This document shows positions 8,251-17,289 of a stretch of 64,000 bases of DNA, piece by piece (positions within the stretch are counted from its first letter, which is position 1; the number at the start of each line of letters is the position of its first letter). The stretch comes from Streptomyces tibetensis. Lineage in GTDB: Bacteria; Actinomycetota; Actinomycetes; Streptomycetales; Streptomycetaceae. The stretch is taken from contig NZ_SZVW01000002.1 of assembly GCF_007655005.1 (NCBI RefSeq), positions 186,001 through 250,000 on the forward strand, written 5' to 3'. The notes under the pieces are model-generated. The model saw nothing but the letters and a program-made list of their open reading frames with translations. It did no database searches and was not told the DNA's origin. The translations under genes and the position numbers were made by a program.

Positions 8251-8640
8251 CGAGACCCCCACGACCGACCACCGGGGCACCCGCGGGGCAAGCCCCTGAC
8301 GCCCGCCAGGGCAGCCGTGCGGCGGCCGTGAGACCGCGCGGCACCAGGTCCGTGCGGTGGCCGCGAGACCCCCATGACCGACCACCGGGGCACCCGCGGG
8401 GCACGCCCCTGACGCCCGCCAGGGCAGCCGTGCGGCGGCCGTGAGACCGCGCGGCACCAGGTCCGTGCGGTGGCCGCGAGACCCCCATGACCGACCACCG
8501 GGGCACCCGCGGGGCGAGCCCCTCACGCCCGCCAGGGCAGCCGTTGCGGCGGCCGTGAGACCGCGCGAGCACCAGGTGTCCGTGCGGCGGGCGGCGAGAC
8601 CCTCACGACCGTGAGGGCACCCGCGCGGCACGAGGCGCGA
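8251..8640. repeat. 113-bp noncoding tandem repeat, about 3.4 copies
   Basis: The stretch 8172-8643 between rsgA and the AdaA-AlkA gene holds copies beginning CGAGACCCCCACGACC at 8251, CGAGACCCCCATGACC at 8364 and 8477, and a diverged one at 8595; the first periods are exactly 113 bp. Each has internal inverted segments such as CCCTG...CAGGG. 113 is not a multiple of three, so this is not a coding repeat. It covers the expected promoter region of the repair operon. I see no gene in it. Confidence 0.92.
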
Positions 8641-8643
8641 TCC

Positions 8644-9750
8644 TCACGCGCGCCAGTGCGCTCCCCGCTTCGCCTCCATCGCGGCACGGCCGATCGCCCC
8701 CTTCCGCTTCCAGTCCCTGCGGATCTCGGCCCGGAGGCGGGCGTCGGTCTTGGCGACGATGCGCTGGTTCTCCCGCAACAGCTTGCGATAGCTCTCCAGC
8801 CGCCGCTGCGGCAGCTCGCCGCTGTCGACGGCGGCCAGCACGGCGCATCCCGGCTCCGCCTCGTGGGCGCAGTCGTGGAAGCGGCACCGCTCGGACAGTT
8901 CCGCGATCTCGGAGAACACCTGCCCGACGCCGGTCTCGGCGTCCCACAGGCCGACGCCGCGCAGCCCCGGGGTGTCGATCAGGACGCCCCCGCCGGGCAG
9001 GAGGAGCAGGTTGCGCGTGGTGGTGGTGTGGCGGCCCTTGCCGTCGACGTCGCGGGTGGCCCGGACGTCCATGACGTCCTCGCCGAGCAGCGCGTTGGCG
9101 AGGGTCGACTTGCCCGCGCCGGACTGCCCGAGCAGCACGGACGTCCCGCCGCCGACGATCGCGGCGAGCACGTCGAGTCCGTCGCCGTCGTGGGAGCTGA
9201 CGGGCACGACCGGCACGCCGGGCGCGGTCGTCTCCACGTCCTGGACGAGGTGCGCGAGGGTCACGGCGTCCGGCACGAGGTCGGCCTTGGAGAGGACGAC
9301 GACGGGCTGGGCCCCGGACTCCCAGGAGAGGGCGAGGAAGCGCTCGATGCGCCCGAGGTCCAGTTCGAGCGCGAGGGACACGGCGATGACGGCGTGGTCG
9401 ACGTTGGCCGCGAGGATCTGTCCCTCGGACCGCTGGGAGGAGGTGGAGCGGACGAAGGCGGTGCGGCGCGGCAGGCAGGTGCGGACGTAGCGCGGGTTCC
9501 CACCGGGTTCGACGGCGACCCAGTCGCCGGTGCACACCACCCGCAGGGGGTCGTGCGGGGTGACGAACGCGGTGTCGGCGCGCAGCATGCCGTCGGCGGT
9601 GACGACGTCGCACTGCCCGCGGTCGACCCGCACGACCCGGCCGGGCAGCAGCCCGTCGGCCTCGTACGGGGCGAACGCCTCGGCCCAGGCCTCGTCCCAG
9701 CCGTAGGGAGCGAGCGCGGAGGAAACGGATGAAGCAGAGGAGGAAGACAA
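8644..9750 (-). CDS. rsgA: Ribosome small-subunit-dependent GTPase A
   Basis: A 368-residue circularly permuted GTPase: an N-terminal OB-fold-like part (to about residue 110), then G4 SKAD (154-157), G1 GQSGAGKST (208-216), switch TTTTRN (242-246) and G3 DTPG (259-262), and a C-terminal zinc domain with Cys289, Cys294, His296 and Cys302 in the YjeQ spacing. RsgA checks late 30S subunit assembly. It is preceded by a 22-codon ORF (9796-9864) that probably shares its transcript. Actinobacterial length and order are normal. Confidence 0.96.
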   Translation of the reverse strand: MSSSSASSVSSALAPYGWDEAWAEAFAPYEADGLLPGRVVRVDRGQCDVVTADGMLRADTAFVTPHDPLRVVCTGDWVAVEPGGNPRYVRTCLPRRTAFVRSTSSQRSEGQILAANVDHAVIAVSLALELDLGRIERFLALSWESGAQPVVVLSKADLVPDAVTLAHLVQDVETTAPGVPVVPVSSHDGDGLDVLAAIVGGGTSVLLGQSGAGKSTLANALLGEDVMDVRATRDVDGKGRHTTTTRNLLLLPGGGVLIDTPGLRGVGLWDAETGVGQVFSEIAELSERCRFHDCAHEAEPGCAVLAAVDSGELPQRRLESYRKLLRENQRIVAKTDARLRAEIRRDWKRKGAIGRAAMEAKRGAHWRA

Positions 9751-9795
9751 GGGTGACCCTTCCGAGGTCGGCCCCCGGTCCGACAGTCGGTCGGA

Positions 9796-9864
9796 TCAGC
9801 CGGCGGCCATGGAGGTGGACTTCATGAACTGGTTGCGGGCAGCGCTCATCGCAATGACAGCCAT
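9796..9864 (-). CDS. 22-residue small ORF upstream of rsgA
   Basis: On the minus strand an ATG at 9864 follows a near-ideal Shine-Dalgarno (GAGGAGGTG, 8 bp before the start) and opens a 22-codon frame beginning MAVIAMSAARN and ending KSTSMAAG, with TGA at 9796-9798. The stop is 45 bp before the rsgA start. A good promoter lies just upstream (9934-9962), so the ORF heads the rsgA transcript. It is too short for a fold and I do not recognise it; it could be a regulatory leader peptide, a real small protein, or a peptide precursor. The ribosome binding site is what supports translation. Confidence 0.6.
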   Translation of the reverse strand: MAVIAMSAARNQFMKSTSMAAG

Positions 9865-9933
9865 CGGTCGACACCTCCTCGTCGCTCGGTTCTTCTCTGC
9901 GCGGGACCGCGGTGTGCGCGGAACCGACGTCAC

Positions 9934-9962
9934 GGTATCCCGCCGGGGCGCGGGTGCGTCAA
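9934..9962 (-). promoter_or_regulatory. Predicted sigma-HrdB-type promoter for the small ORF and rsgA
   Basis: On the minus strand TTGACG (9957-9962) is separated by exactly 17 bp from GATACC (9934-9939). The -35 matches the vegetative consensus well and the -10 moderately. It overlaps the last codons of the CBM2 protein gene and would give a leader of roughly 60-65 nt before the 22-codon ORF. Confidence 0.55.
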
Positions 9963-11449
9963 CCGCTTTTCACGCAGGTGTGGCCGTTCAACTCGAAGTC
10001 GTACGGCGGGGAGTTCTCGCCGCGCCAGGAGGCCAGGAAGCCGAAGGCCAGGTCGCCGCCCGCGGGGACCGACTTGTTGTAGTCGGCGGCCGTGGCGCTG
10101 ACGCGGGAGCCGTCCTGGGAGACGGAGGCGTCCCACATCTGGCCGACCTGCTGGCCGTCCCGGAAGGACCAGACGACGCGCCAGGCGTCGAGGGGCCGGG
10201 TGCTGGTGACGGTGACGGTGGCCTGGAAGCCGTCGGGCCACTGGTTGACCAGGTCGTACTCGACCCGGCAGACGGGGTCCTCGTTCTCGTCGGGTTCGGC
10301 CCGGCCGGTGGGCGATGAGGTGCCCTGCGGTTCGGTGTGGCGGTTCTTGTCCTCGGGCTTGCGGGGTTTGTCCGGCTGCTTCGAGGTCGGGGTGTTCCGG
10401 TCGGCCGGCTTCGAGGTCGCGGGCGGCAGGGAGGGGACGGACGGCAGGGGCGGAGCGCTGTCGGCCACCGGCTGCCGGTCGACGCCGGGTGCGCCGAGGT
10501 CGTCGCCGTCGCCGCCGAAGGGCATCAGGGAGACCCCGAGGGCCAGTACGGAGACCAGGACCGCGGCGACGAGGAGTCCGTTGCGGGCGACGCGCGCCTT
10601 CTGCTCGCCGTCCTCCGGCTCTGCGCCCGCCCGGCCGGTCGAGCCGGGCCGGCCGGCACCGAGCCGCACCTCGGCGGCGCGGCGGCGGCGCTCCAGGTAG
10701 GCGAGGCCTCCCCAGCCGATCACCCCGCCGGCCAGCGCCCCGGGCAGGGCGCCGCCGTGCAGGCGCAGACAGGCGGCGGCCTCGGCGCACTGCACGCAGG
10801 TGGCGAGGTGCCGGGAGAGGTCACCGGGAGCCTCGGCGGCGGAGGAGCGGGTGACCGCGTCGAGCAGCCGGGCGTAGCTGCGGCACCGACCGTCCATGGG
10901 CGTGTCGAGGTGGTTGCGGTGGCAGCGGTCCCGGAACAGGGTGCGCACCTGCTGGAGTTCCTCGGCGACGCCGGCCGGATCGAGTCCGAGGCGGCGGGCG
11001 ACCAGGGGCAGCGGCAGCGCCTCCACCTCGGCGAACCAGAGCAGTTCGGCGTCCGGCTGCTGCAGATCGCGCAGGCCGCGCAGCGCGAGCGGGCGCTGCA
11101 GGGGCGGGCCGGTGTAGCGGGCGGCCGCGTCCGAGTTGAGCCACAGGCGCAGGTCGGGGTCGAGTTTGTGGCCCTGCCCCTCCTCCTCCCAGGCCGCGGC
11201 CGTGGTGCGCACGGAGGTCAGCAGCAGGGGTATGCGGGGCAGCCGCGCCGGGCGCCGGGCGGTGCCGCGGACCTGGCCGGCCTCGGCGGCTCGGGCCTCG
11301 CGCACGCCGTGTGCGAACGCCTCACGGCCGAGCTGCGCGGCGGCCGTGGAACCGGACGTGCACAGGTCCGCGTACGCGAGGACCGCGTCCCAGCACTCGG
11401 AGAACAGCGCTGCCTCGGTGGCGTCCTGAGGGGTCGGCAGGTCGGGCAT
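9959..11449 (-). CDS. Membrane protein with sigma-like/zinc-finger inside part and outside CBM2 cellulose-binding domain
   Basis: A 496-residue protein. Residues 1-180 are helical and resemble a degraded sigma-factor region (VARRLGLDPAGVAEELQQVR looks like a region 4 helix-turn-helix). A zf-HC2-like motif follows (HLATCVQCAEAAACL, about 218-232), then a possible helix near 235-255, basic residues, and a clear membrane segment (NGLLVAAVLVSVLALGVSL, about 290-312). A Pro/Ser/Thr/Lys linker leads to a C-terminal CBM2-type domain of about 100 residues (CRVEYDLVNQWPDGFQATV ... LNGHTCVKSG) with two cysteines at its ends. By layout the CBM lies outside the cell. It could bind cellulose and signal inward (inference). 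Confidence 0.8.
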   Translation of the reverse strand: MPDLPTPQDATEAALFSECWDAVLAYADLCTSGSTAAAQLGREAFAHGVREARAAEAGQVRGTARRPARLPRIPLLLTSVRTTAAAWEEEGQGHKLDPDLRLWLNSDAAARYTGPPLQRPLALRGLRDLQQPDAELLWFAEVEALPLPLVARRLGLDPAGVAEELQQVRTLFRDRCHRNHLDTPMDGRCRSYARLLDAVTRSSAAEAPGDLSRHLATCVQCAEAAACLRLHGGALPGALAGGVIGWGGLAYLERRRRAAEVRLGAGRPGSTGRAGAEPEDGEQKARVARNGLLVAAVLVSVLALGVSLMPFGGDGDDLGAPGVDRQPVADSAPPLPSVPSLPPATSKPADRNTPTSKQPDKPRKPEDKNRHTEPQGTSSPTGRAEPDENEDPVCRVEYDLVNQWPDGFQATVTVTSTRPLDAWRVVWSFRDGQQVGQMWDASVSQDGSRVSATAADYNKSVPAGGDLAFGFLASWRGENSPPYDFELNGHTCVKSG

Positions 11450-11578
11450 GAGTCTCCTGCATCCACAAGCGAGGTCAACTCACCACATCGGCATTGGAGT
11501 TGGGGGGAACCTCGCGGCAGGGGGAGAGCTTTTCACGCCACCCACACAACTGACAAGCGCCCTGTTCAGATATCACGA

Positions 11579-11637
11579 CAGGGCGGCCGCACCCCATGAC
11601 TCCGGTCTCGGAGTGCCATACGGATGCGGCCGCCCTG
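11579..11637. terminator. Long hairpin terminator downstream of the radical SAM gene
   Basis: CAGGGCGGCCGCA at 11579-11591 pairs with TGCGGCCGCCCTG at 11625-11637 (13 bp, perfect). Inside the loop a second perfect hairpin, ACTCCG (11599-11604) with CGGAGT (11609-11614), has a four-base loop. It lies between the radical SAM stop (11685) and the start of the CBM2 gene (11449), both on the minus strand. Confidence 0.8.
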
Positions 11638-11684
11638 CGACTCAATCCCGTGTCGCCACACGGGGCGATGTCATCGAAGCGTTA

Positions 11685-13004
11685 TCAAACGGCGGTGGGT
11701 GCGTCGGCCGGGAGGCTGTCCATGAAGGAGCTCACCGAGAAGACCGCGTTGCCGGCGCCGGGCGGGCCGTAGCCGGGGGGCGAGGAGAGACCGAAGTCCT
11801 CCATGGTCTGCCGGTAGGCCTGGAGCAGGCGGATGTGGTACTCCAGCGGCGCACCCTGCGGGTTGGCCTTGCCGAGCGGCGTCGTGGGCTCCGGGCACCA
11901 GGTGGTGAAGCGGGGCGTGATGCCGTGCGACATGAAGAAGCGCAGGCCCTCGGTGGTGGAGTCGATGGCCTCGTCGACCGTCTTGAAGCCGAACGGCTCG
12001 GCCATCTCCACGCCCGCCACGAAGTTGGGGATGACGTTGCGCGCGCCGAAGATCTCGGCCGAGTCGAGGATCCGCTTGTGCCACTCGTCCCGGCCGACGT
12101 ACCGCTCCTTGCCGGGGCAGTACATCTTGAACAGGTACTCGTCCCACACCTCGTAATTGGGGTGGTAGATCTGCACGCCGTAGTCCTTGAAGCGCTGCAC
12201 GTCGTCCTTGGGCAGCGCCTGGGCGACGACCTTGCCGATCCAGCGGCCGGGGAAGTGCTCCTCGATGGCCTTGGCGTAGCGCCCGTAGAAGTCCGCCTCG
12301 TCCAGGCCCTGGACCTTCGAGGTGATCGCGCCACCGGTGAGCGTGTACGCGGTGGACACCTTCGCGGTGTCGTACTTGTCGATGATGTCGAGCGCCTCGA
12401 GGACCTCGTCGACGTCCTTCACACCCGTGTAGGGGCGCCCGGCCGCCTTGTGCTGGCGCCAGTTGTGGTTGATGTCGCAGTACTGGCACTCCTCCTTGGC
12501 GCCGAAGTACTGGCAGACGCGGAACGCGGTCAGGTAGATCAGGTAGCCCCACTGAATGGTGGGGGCCACCTCCATGACCGACTTTCCGTTGGAGAGCTTG
12601 TGGCGGTAGTACTCCGGCATCGGCGGCACGCCCACGTCGGAGATGCGCTTGCCGTCGAGGTAGAGGCCGAGCATGCCGTCCTCGTTCGCGGCGACGCGGT
12701 ACGGCGACGACGGGTTCACCCGGACCGAGACGACGGTGCGCCGCAGGTCGTAGGGGCCGCCGGTGAGGATGATCTCCTCGGGCGGCCGGCGCAGTGCGGC
12801 CTCGCCCAGTTCGGGCAGGGTGCCGTGGTCGAAGGAGAAGATGAAGTACGACTTCGGCTTGACCTCGCCGCCTTCGTTGTCGCTGAGCGCGGAGGGGTCG
12901 AAGGCGACGCCGCCGCGGAGCAGGTCCTCCTTGAAGACGGCCTCCCGCGGTACATGCGGGAACCGCTCCATCAGATCCTCGACCAGCGCGGTACGGCTGC
13001 CCAT
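11685..13004 (-). CDS. Radical SAM protein with unusual CX8CX2C cluster motif
   Basis: A 439-residue protein from ATG 13004, chosen for the strong GGGAGGAGAGA just before it. The likely iron-sulfur ligands are Cys164, Cys173 and Cys176 in FRVCQYFGAKEECQYCD, a CX8CX2C spacing instead of the common CX3CX2C. A GGAIT segment follows (TAYTLTGGAITSK), as in the SAM-binding GGE-like motif of the family. The C-terminal part keeps conserved-looking patches (YGVQIYHPNYEVWDEYLF, NFVAGVEMAEPFGF, FTTWCPEPTTPLG). I do not recognise a characterised reaction. It stands alone: no precursor peptide or partner enzyme is next to it, and a hairpin at 11579-11637 follows. Confidence 0.82.
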   Translation of the reverse strand: MGSRTALVEDLMERFPHVPREAVFKEDLLRGGVAFDPSALSDNEGGEVKPKSYFIFSFDHGTLPELGEAALRRPPEEIILTGGPYDLRRTVVSVRVNPSSPYRVAANEDGMLGLYLDGKRISDVGVPPMPEYYRHKLSNGKSVMEVAPTIQWGYLIYLTAFRVCQYFGAKEECQYCDINHNWRQHKAAGRPYTGVKDVDEVLEALDIIDKYDTAKVSTAYTLTGGAITSKVQGLDEADFYGRYAKAIEEHFPGRWIGKVVAQALPKDDVQRFKDYGVQIYHPNYEVWDEYLFKMYCPGKERYVGRDEWHKRILDSAEIFGARNVIPNFVAGVEMAEPFGFKTVDEAIDSTTEGLRFFMSHGITPRFTTWCPEPTTPLGKANPQGAPLEYHIRLLQAYRQTMEDFGLSSPPGYGPPGAGNAVFSVSSFMDSLPADAPTAV

Positions 13005-13131
13005 CCCGTCTCTCCTCCCGGTTCGGACGTACGACTCCTCACGGTATGCCCCTGGGTGCGCGGAGCCGGTACCCGGGTCCCCCCGAGCCGGTGCAATGCC
13101 CTGTTCATCACCCTCTGTCCTGGGGTGATCG

Positions 13132-14139
13132 TCAGGCTTCACGCTCCAGCGCCGCCCAGTCGACCGCGTACGCCGGTTCCTCTCCGGCCAGCAGCCGTTC
13201 CGCCTCCTGCGCGACCGTCAGTCCGAGCCGGGCCAGCTCGTTGCCCTGGGAGCCGGCGAGGTGGGGGGTGACGAAGGCGCCGGGCAGGTCGTAGAGGGGC
13301 GAGTCGGCGGGGAGCGGCTCCGGGTCGGTGACGTCGAGGATCGCGGTCAGGCGCCCGGTGCGCAGTTCCGCCACGAGGGCGTCGTGGTCGACCAGCGCAC
13401 CGCGCGCGGTGTTGATCAGCACCGCCCCGTCGGGCATCAGGGCCAGCTCACGGCGGCCGATCATGTGGTGGGTCTCGGACGTCTCGGGGGCGTGCACGGT
13501 GACGATGCCGGACGTGCGCAGCAACTCGTCCAGGGGCAGCAGGGGGACTCCGAGCGCGGCGGCCCGGCGTTCGTCGACGTAGGGGTCGGTGAGGACCGGC
13601 CGCAGATCGAAGGGGCGGAGCAGTTCCAGGACGCGGCTGCCGATGCGGGAGGCGCCGATGACGCCGACCCGGCGGCCGTAGTTGCCGATGCCGGGGATGA
13701 CGCCCCAGCCCGCGGAGGTGCGCTCGGTGCGCATCCGGTCGCGGGCGGCGAGGACGTCCTTCCCGGCGAGCAGGATCATGGCGAGGGTGTACTCGGCGAC
13801 CGGCAGCGCGTTGGCGGCGGCCGCCGAGGAGACGGCGATGCCCCGCTCCCAGAGGGCGTGGGTGGCGAAGGACTTCACGGATCCTGCCGAGTGCAGCACC
13901 GCCCGCAGCCGGGGAGCGGCGTCGAGCACCGTCTCGTCGATCCGGGGGCAGCCCCAGCCGGTCACCAGGACCTCCGTCCGGGCCAGCGCACCGAGGACCC
14001 GCGGGTCGGTGAAGTCCCGGACCACGAGGCCCGGATCGATGTCCACGGACTTCTGCAGCCGCGCCAGCACCTCGGGCGGGAAGACCTGCGGCACGTTCTC
14101 GGCGTCCAGGGCGAACAGTGCCTGGGGGCGCTGGCTCAA
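13132..14139 (-). CDS. D-2-hydroxyacid dehydrogenase (copy 1)
   Basis: A 335-residue NAD-dependent enzyme. Rossmann motif RRVGVIGASRIGSRVLELL (about 158-175), then the catalytic Arg in INTARGALVDH, Glu in DVTDPEPLP and His in TPHLAGSQGNE. The family reduces 2-keto acids to D-2-hydroxy acids or the reverse; the substrate cannot be read from sequence, but related proteins are annotated as phosphoglycerate/hydroxyacid dehydrogenases. It is a close paralogue of the gene at 62056-63069 (shared DIDPGLVVRDF, GWGCP and NALPVAEYTLAMILL). A palindrome at 14193-14208 before its start is also found before that paralogue, so the two are probably co-regulated. Confidence 0.88.
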   Translation of the reverse strand: MSQRPQALFALDAENVPQVFPPEVLARLQKSVDIDPGLVVRDFTDPRVLGALARTEVLVTGWGCPRIDETVLDAAPRLRAVLHSAGSVKSFATHALWERGIAVSSAAAANALPVAEYTLAMILLAGKDVLAARDRMRTERTSAGWGVIPGIGNYGRRVGVIGASRIGSRVLELLRPFDLRPVLTDPYVDERRAAALGVPLLPLDELLRTSGIVTVHAPETSETHHMIGRRELALMPDGAVLINTARGALVDHDALVAELRTGRLTAILDVTDPEPLPADSPLYDLPGAFVTPHLAGSQGNELARLGLTVAQEAERLLAGEEPAYAVDWAALEREA

Positions 14140-14192
14140 GGAGGTGACCTTCCGGCTCGGGGGGCGCTGTGGAACAGCTCCCGCACCCCATG

Positions 14193-14208
14193 TAGAAACC
14201 GCTCTCTA
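14193..14208. promoter_or_regulatory. Operator-like palindrome, TAGAAA type (site 1)
   Basis: TAGAAACCGCTCTCTA at 14193-14208, 54 bp before the hydroxyacid dehydrogenase start and in the region divergent from alditol oxidase. It matches TAGAARSCGCTTTCTA, a CG-centred palindrome also seen at 35713-35728 and 62007-62022. Size, symmetry and position suit a LacI-family operator. Confidence 0.6.
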
Positions 14209-14266
14209 CCGTCCCTACCGTAGGCCGGTCCGGACGGCGGCGGCAATGGACCCCGGGCCGGGGTAG

Positions 14267-15574
<1,308 letters not shown>

Positions 15575-15580
15575 GCGAGG

Positions 15581-15634
15581 CGAGGGCGGCGGGGGCCTGC
15601 CGGTCACCGAGGGCGGCGGGGGCCTGCCGGTCGC
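15581..15634. repeat. 27-bp tandem repeat, two copies
   Basis: CGAGGGCGGCGGGGGCCTGC begins each of two copies at 15581 and 15608 (27-bp period, one mismatch). It lies in the 158-bp gap between the convergent alditol oxidase and winged-helix genes; the rest of that gap is G-rich with repeated GTCGTGGCGTGCGG. No gene is seen there. Confidence 0.85.
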
Positions 15635-15732
15635 CCAGGGGCGGCGGCTCGCCCCGTCGTCCGTGGCGTGTGCGGGGGGGGCCGGTCAGGTCGTGGCGTG
15701 CGGCCGGCCACGGCGGGCGGGTGCCCCCGTGG

Positions 15733-16083
15733 TCACGTCGTGGCGTGCGGGCGGGTGCGGGTGGCGGAGATCGCGGCGCGGTCGACCTCGTCCTTGACGA
15801 GCAGGGACATCAGGGACGCCACGGTCAGCCCCGCCTCGGCCGGGTGGCGCAGTACCTTGCCCGGGTCGATCCGGTACGTGTTGGTGCGCCCCTCCCGGGT
15901 GTGGGAGAGGTATCCGTCCTGCTCCAGGTCGGCGATGATCTTCTGCACGGCTCGTTCGGTGAGCCGGCAGTGGGCCGCTATGTCCCGGATACGGGCACTG
16001 TGATTGTCGGCAATGGCGGCCAGCACGCGCGCATGGTTGGTGAGGAAGGTCCATCCGGTGTGTGGCTCGGGCACTCCATCCAT
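15733..16083 (-). CDS. Small winged-helix transcriptional regulator
   Basis: A 116-residue protein from ATG 16083. It contains one winged helix-turn-helix: FLTNHARVLAAIADNHSARI, RDIAAHCRLTERAVQKIIAD, then LEQDGYLSHTREGRTNTYRI as wing. The C-terminal tail (VKDEVDRAAISATR) may help dimerise. The fold is like MarR or PadR-type regulators and the domain is common alone in Streptomyces. It is divergent from the STAS-ANTAR gene at 16219, with 135 bp between starts, so it may control that gene. The effector is unknown. Confidence 0.82.
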   Translation of the reverse strand: MDGVPEPHTGWTFLTNHARVLAAIADNHSARIRDIAAHCRLTERAVQKIIADLEQDGYLSHTREGRTNTYRIDPGKVLRHPAEAGLTVASLMSLLVKDEVDRAAISATRTRPHATT

Positions 16084-16218
16084 GCGCCCAACTCTAGCGA
16101 CAGGACATTCACGCACCCAAAAACACGTACTGCATTTCATGTATTGGTTGACGGGCATGGGGTAGAGGGGCAACGCTGGAAGCGGAGGCAAGGCGAACGG
16201 ACGAGGGAGAACAGGGCC

Positions 16219-17091
16219 ATGCCGGAGCCTGCGTACTCTGCGCGGTCTCACACCCGAGAGGACGCCGCACCCGCGGCGGACGACTGCGCACCGACGGCGA
16301 TCCCGCCCTGCATGGCGACCATGGACGTCGTTGCGGACGGCGACCGGATGACCGTGACGATGTGGGGTGAACTGGACCTGGGCAGCCGGCGGTTGCTGCC
16401 CGAGCTGTACGACATGCTCGCCCTGTCGGGCGGCGGCATCGACCTGTGTCTGGACGCCGTCGGATTTTGCGACTGTGCCGGCCTCAACGCACTGCTGGAC
16501 CTGCACGCCCGCGCCGTCGACCAGGGCAAGTCGGTCATCGTCCGGTCCTGCGGGGTCGCGGTCGAGCGCGTCCTCGACCTGACCGGCACGCGGGAGACGT
16601 TGACGGACTCCGGCCGGCCGGACGACGACGCACCCCCGGCTCTGTCCGGCACAGCCCCGTCCGGCACGGCCCCGTCCGCCACGACCCCGTCCGGCACAGC
16701 ACCGTCCGCCACGACCCCGTCCGGCACAGCACCGTCCGGCACAGCACCGTCCGGCACGGCCCCGCCGGAGGAGGACGGCAAGGATCTGCGCGCCGAAGTC
16801 GCCCAGTTGCGCCGCGCCATGCAGACCCGGCCCACCATCGACCTGGCCCGCGGCATCCTGATGGCCTCCTTCGGGCTGACCCCCGAGGCGGCCTGGAGCG
16901 TGCTGGTCAGGACCTCCCAGAACACCAACACCAAACTGCACGATCTGGCCCGGGACCTGGTGGGCACCGTACGCGGCACGACGCTGCCGGAGCAGGTGCA
17001 GCGGCAGCTGGGCGCCGCGATCGCCGACACGGACCGCCGGGACGAGGTGGGGGCGTACCCCACGGGCGGTCCGGCCGAGCAGCGGGACTGA
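16219..17091 (+). CDS. STAS-ANTAR protein: anti-sigma-antagonist-like and RNA-binding antiterminator domains
   Basis: A 290-residue protein from ATG 16219 with GGGAGAACAGGG upstream. Residues about 35-130 are a STAS domain (MTVTMWGELDLGSRRLLPEL, DAVGFCDCAGLNALLDLH), like anti-anti-sigma factors; the usual phosphorylatable Ser position reads as Cys-Asp-Cys-Ala, so regulation by phosphorylation is doubtful. A linker of eight SGTAP/SATTP pentads follows. Residues about 190-245 are an ANTAR domain (LRRAMQTRPTIDLARGILMA, TPEAAWSVLVRTSQNTNTKL), which binds paired hairpins in nascent RNA. Such proteins may link stress signalling to antitermination; the RNA target is not visible. Confidence 0.85.
   Translation: MPEPAYSARSHTREDAAPAADDCAPTAIPPCMATMDVVADGDRMTVTMWGELDLGSRRLLPELYDMLALSGGGIDLCLDAVGFCDCAGLNALLDLHARAVDQGKSVIVRSCGVAVERVLDLTGTRETLTDSGRPDDDAPPALSGTAPSGTAPSATTPSGTAPSATTPSGTAPSGTAPSGTAPPEEDGKDLRAEVAQLRRAMQTRPTIDLARGILMASFGLTPEAAWSVLVRTSQNTNTKLHDLARDLVGTVRGTTLPEQVQRQLGAAIADTDRRDEVGAYPTGGPAEQRD
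16645..16764. repeat. 15-bp coding repeat, eight copies (S-G-T-A-P linker)
   Basis: Eight consecutive 15-bp units such as TCCGGCACAGCACCG encode SGTAP or SATTP pentads between the STAS and ANTAR domains. Copy number is probably variable between strains. Confidence 0.95.
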
Positions 17092-17166
17092 CCCGCCGGG
17101 GGCCGGAGCACCCGCACTGAGGCATCATGGTCAGGCCACGGTCGGCCGTCACCGGCCCTTACCGGG

Positions 17167-17212
17167 CGGGACTTTATAAAGCCCCTTTCCAAACCCCTTG
17201 TCGAAAGTCCCG
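17167..17212. promoter_or_regulatory. Candidate ROK operator: long inverted repeat before the ROK gene
   Basis: CGGGACTTT at 17167-17175 and AAAGTCCCG at 17204-17212 form a perfect 9-bp inverted repeat with a 28-bp spacer. The first arm also overlaps the palindrome CTTTATAAAG (17172-17181). It is an AT-rich island 78 bp before the ROK start, a likely promoter and autoregulatory site. Confidence 0.5.
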
Positions 17213-17289
17213 GCAGCCCATAGCCTTGCGCCGCGCCGGTGCCGACGTCGATCCGGCCCGGCCGGTCTGGGAAGGAATGGGGCACCCCG

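Noticed and set aside
11448..13271. Long plus-strand open frame over the radical SAM gene
   Set aside because: It is antisense to a well-supported enzyme and has no recognisable motif; high GC explains the lack of stops.
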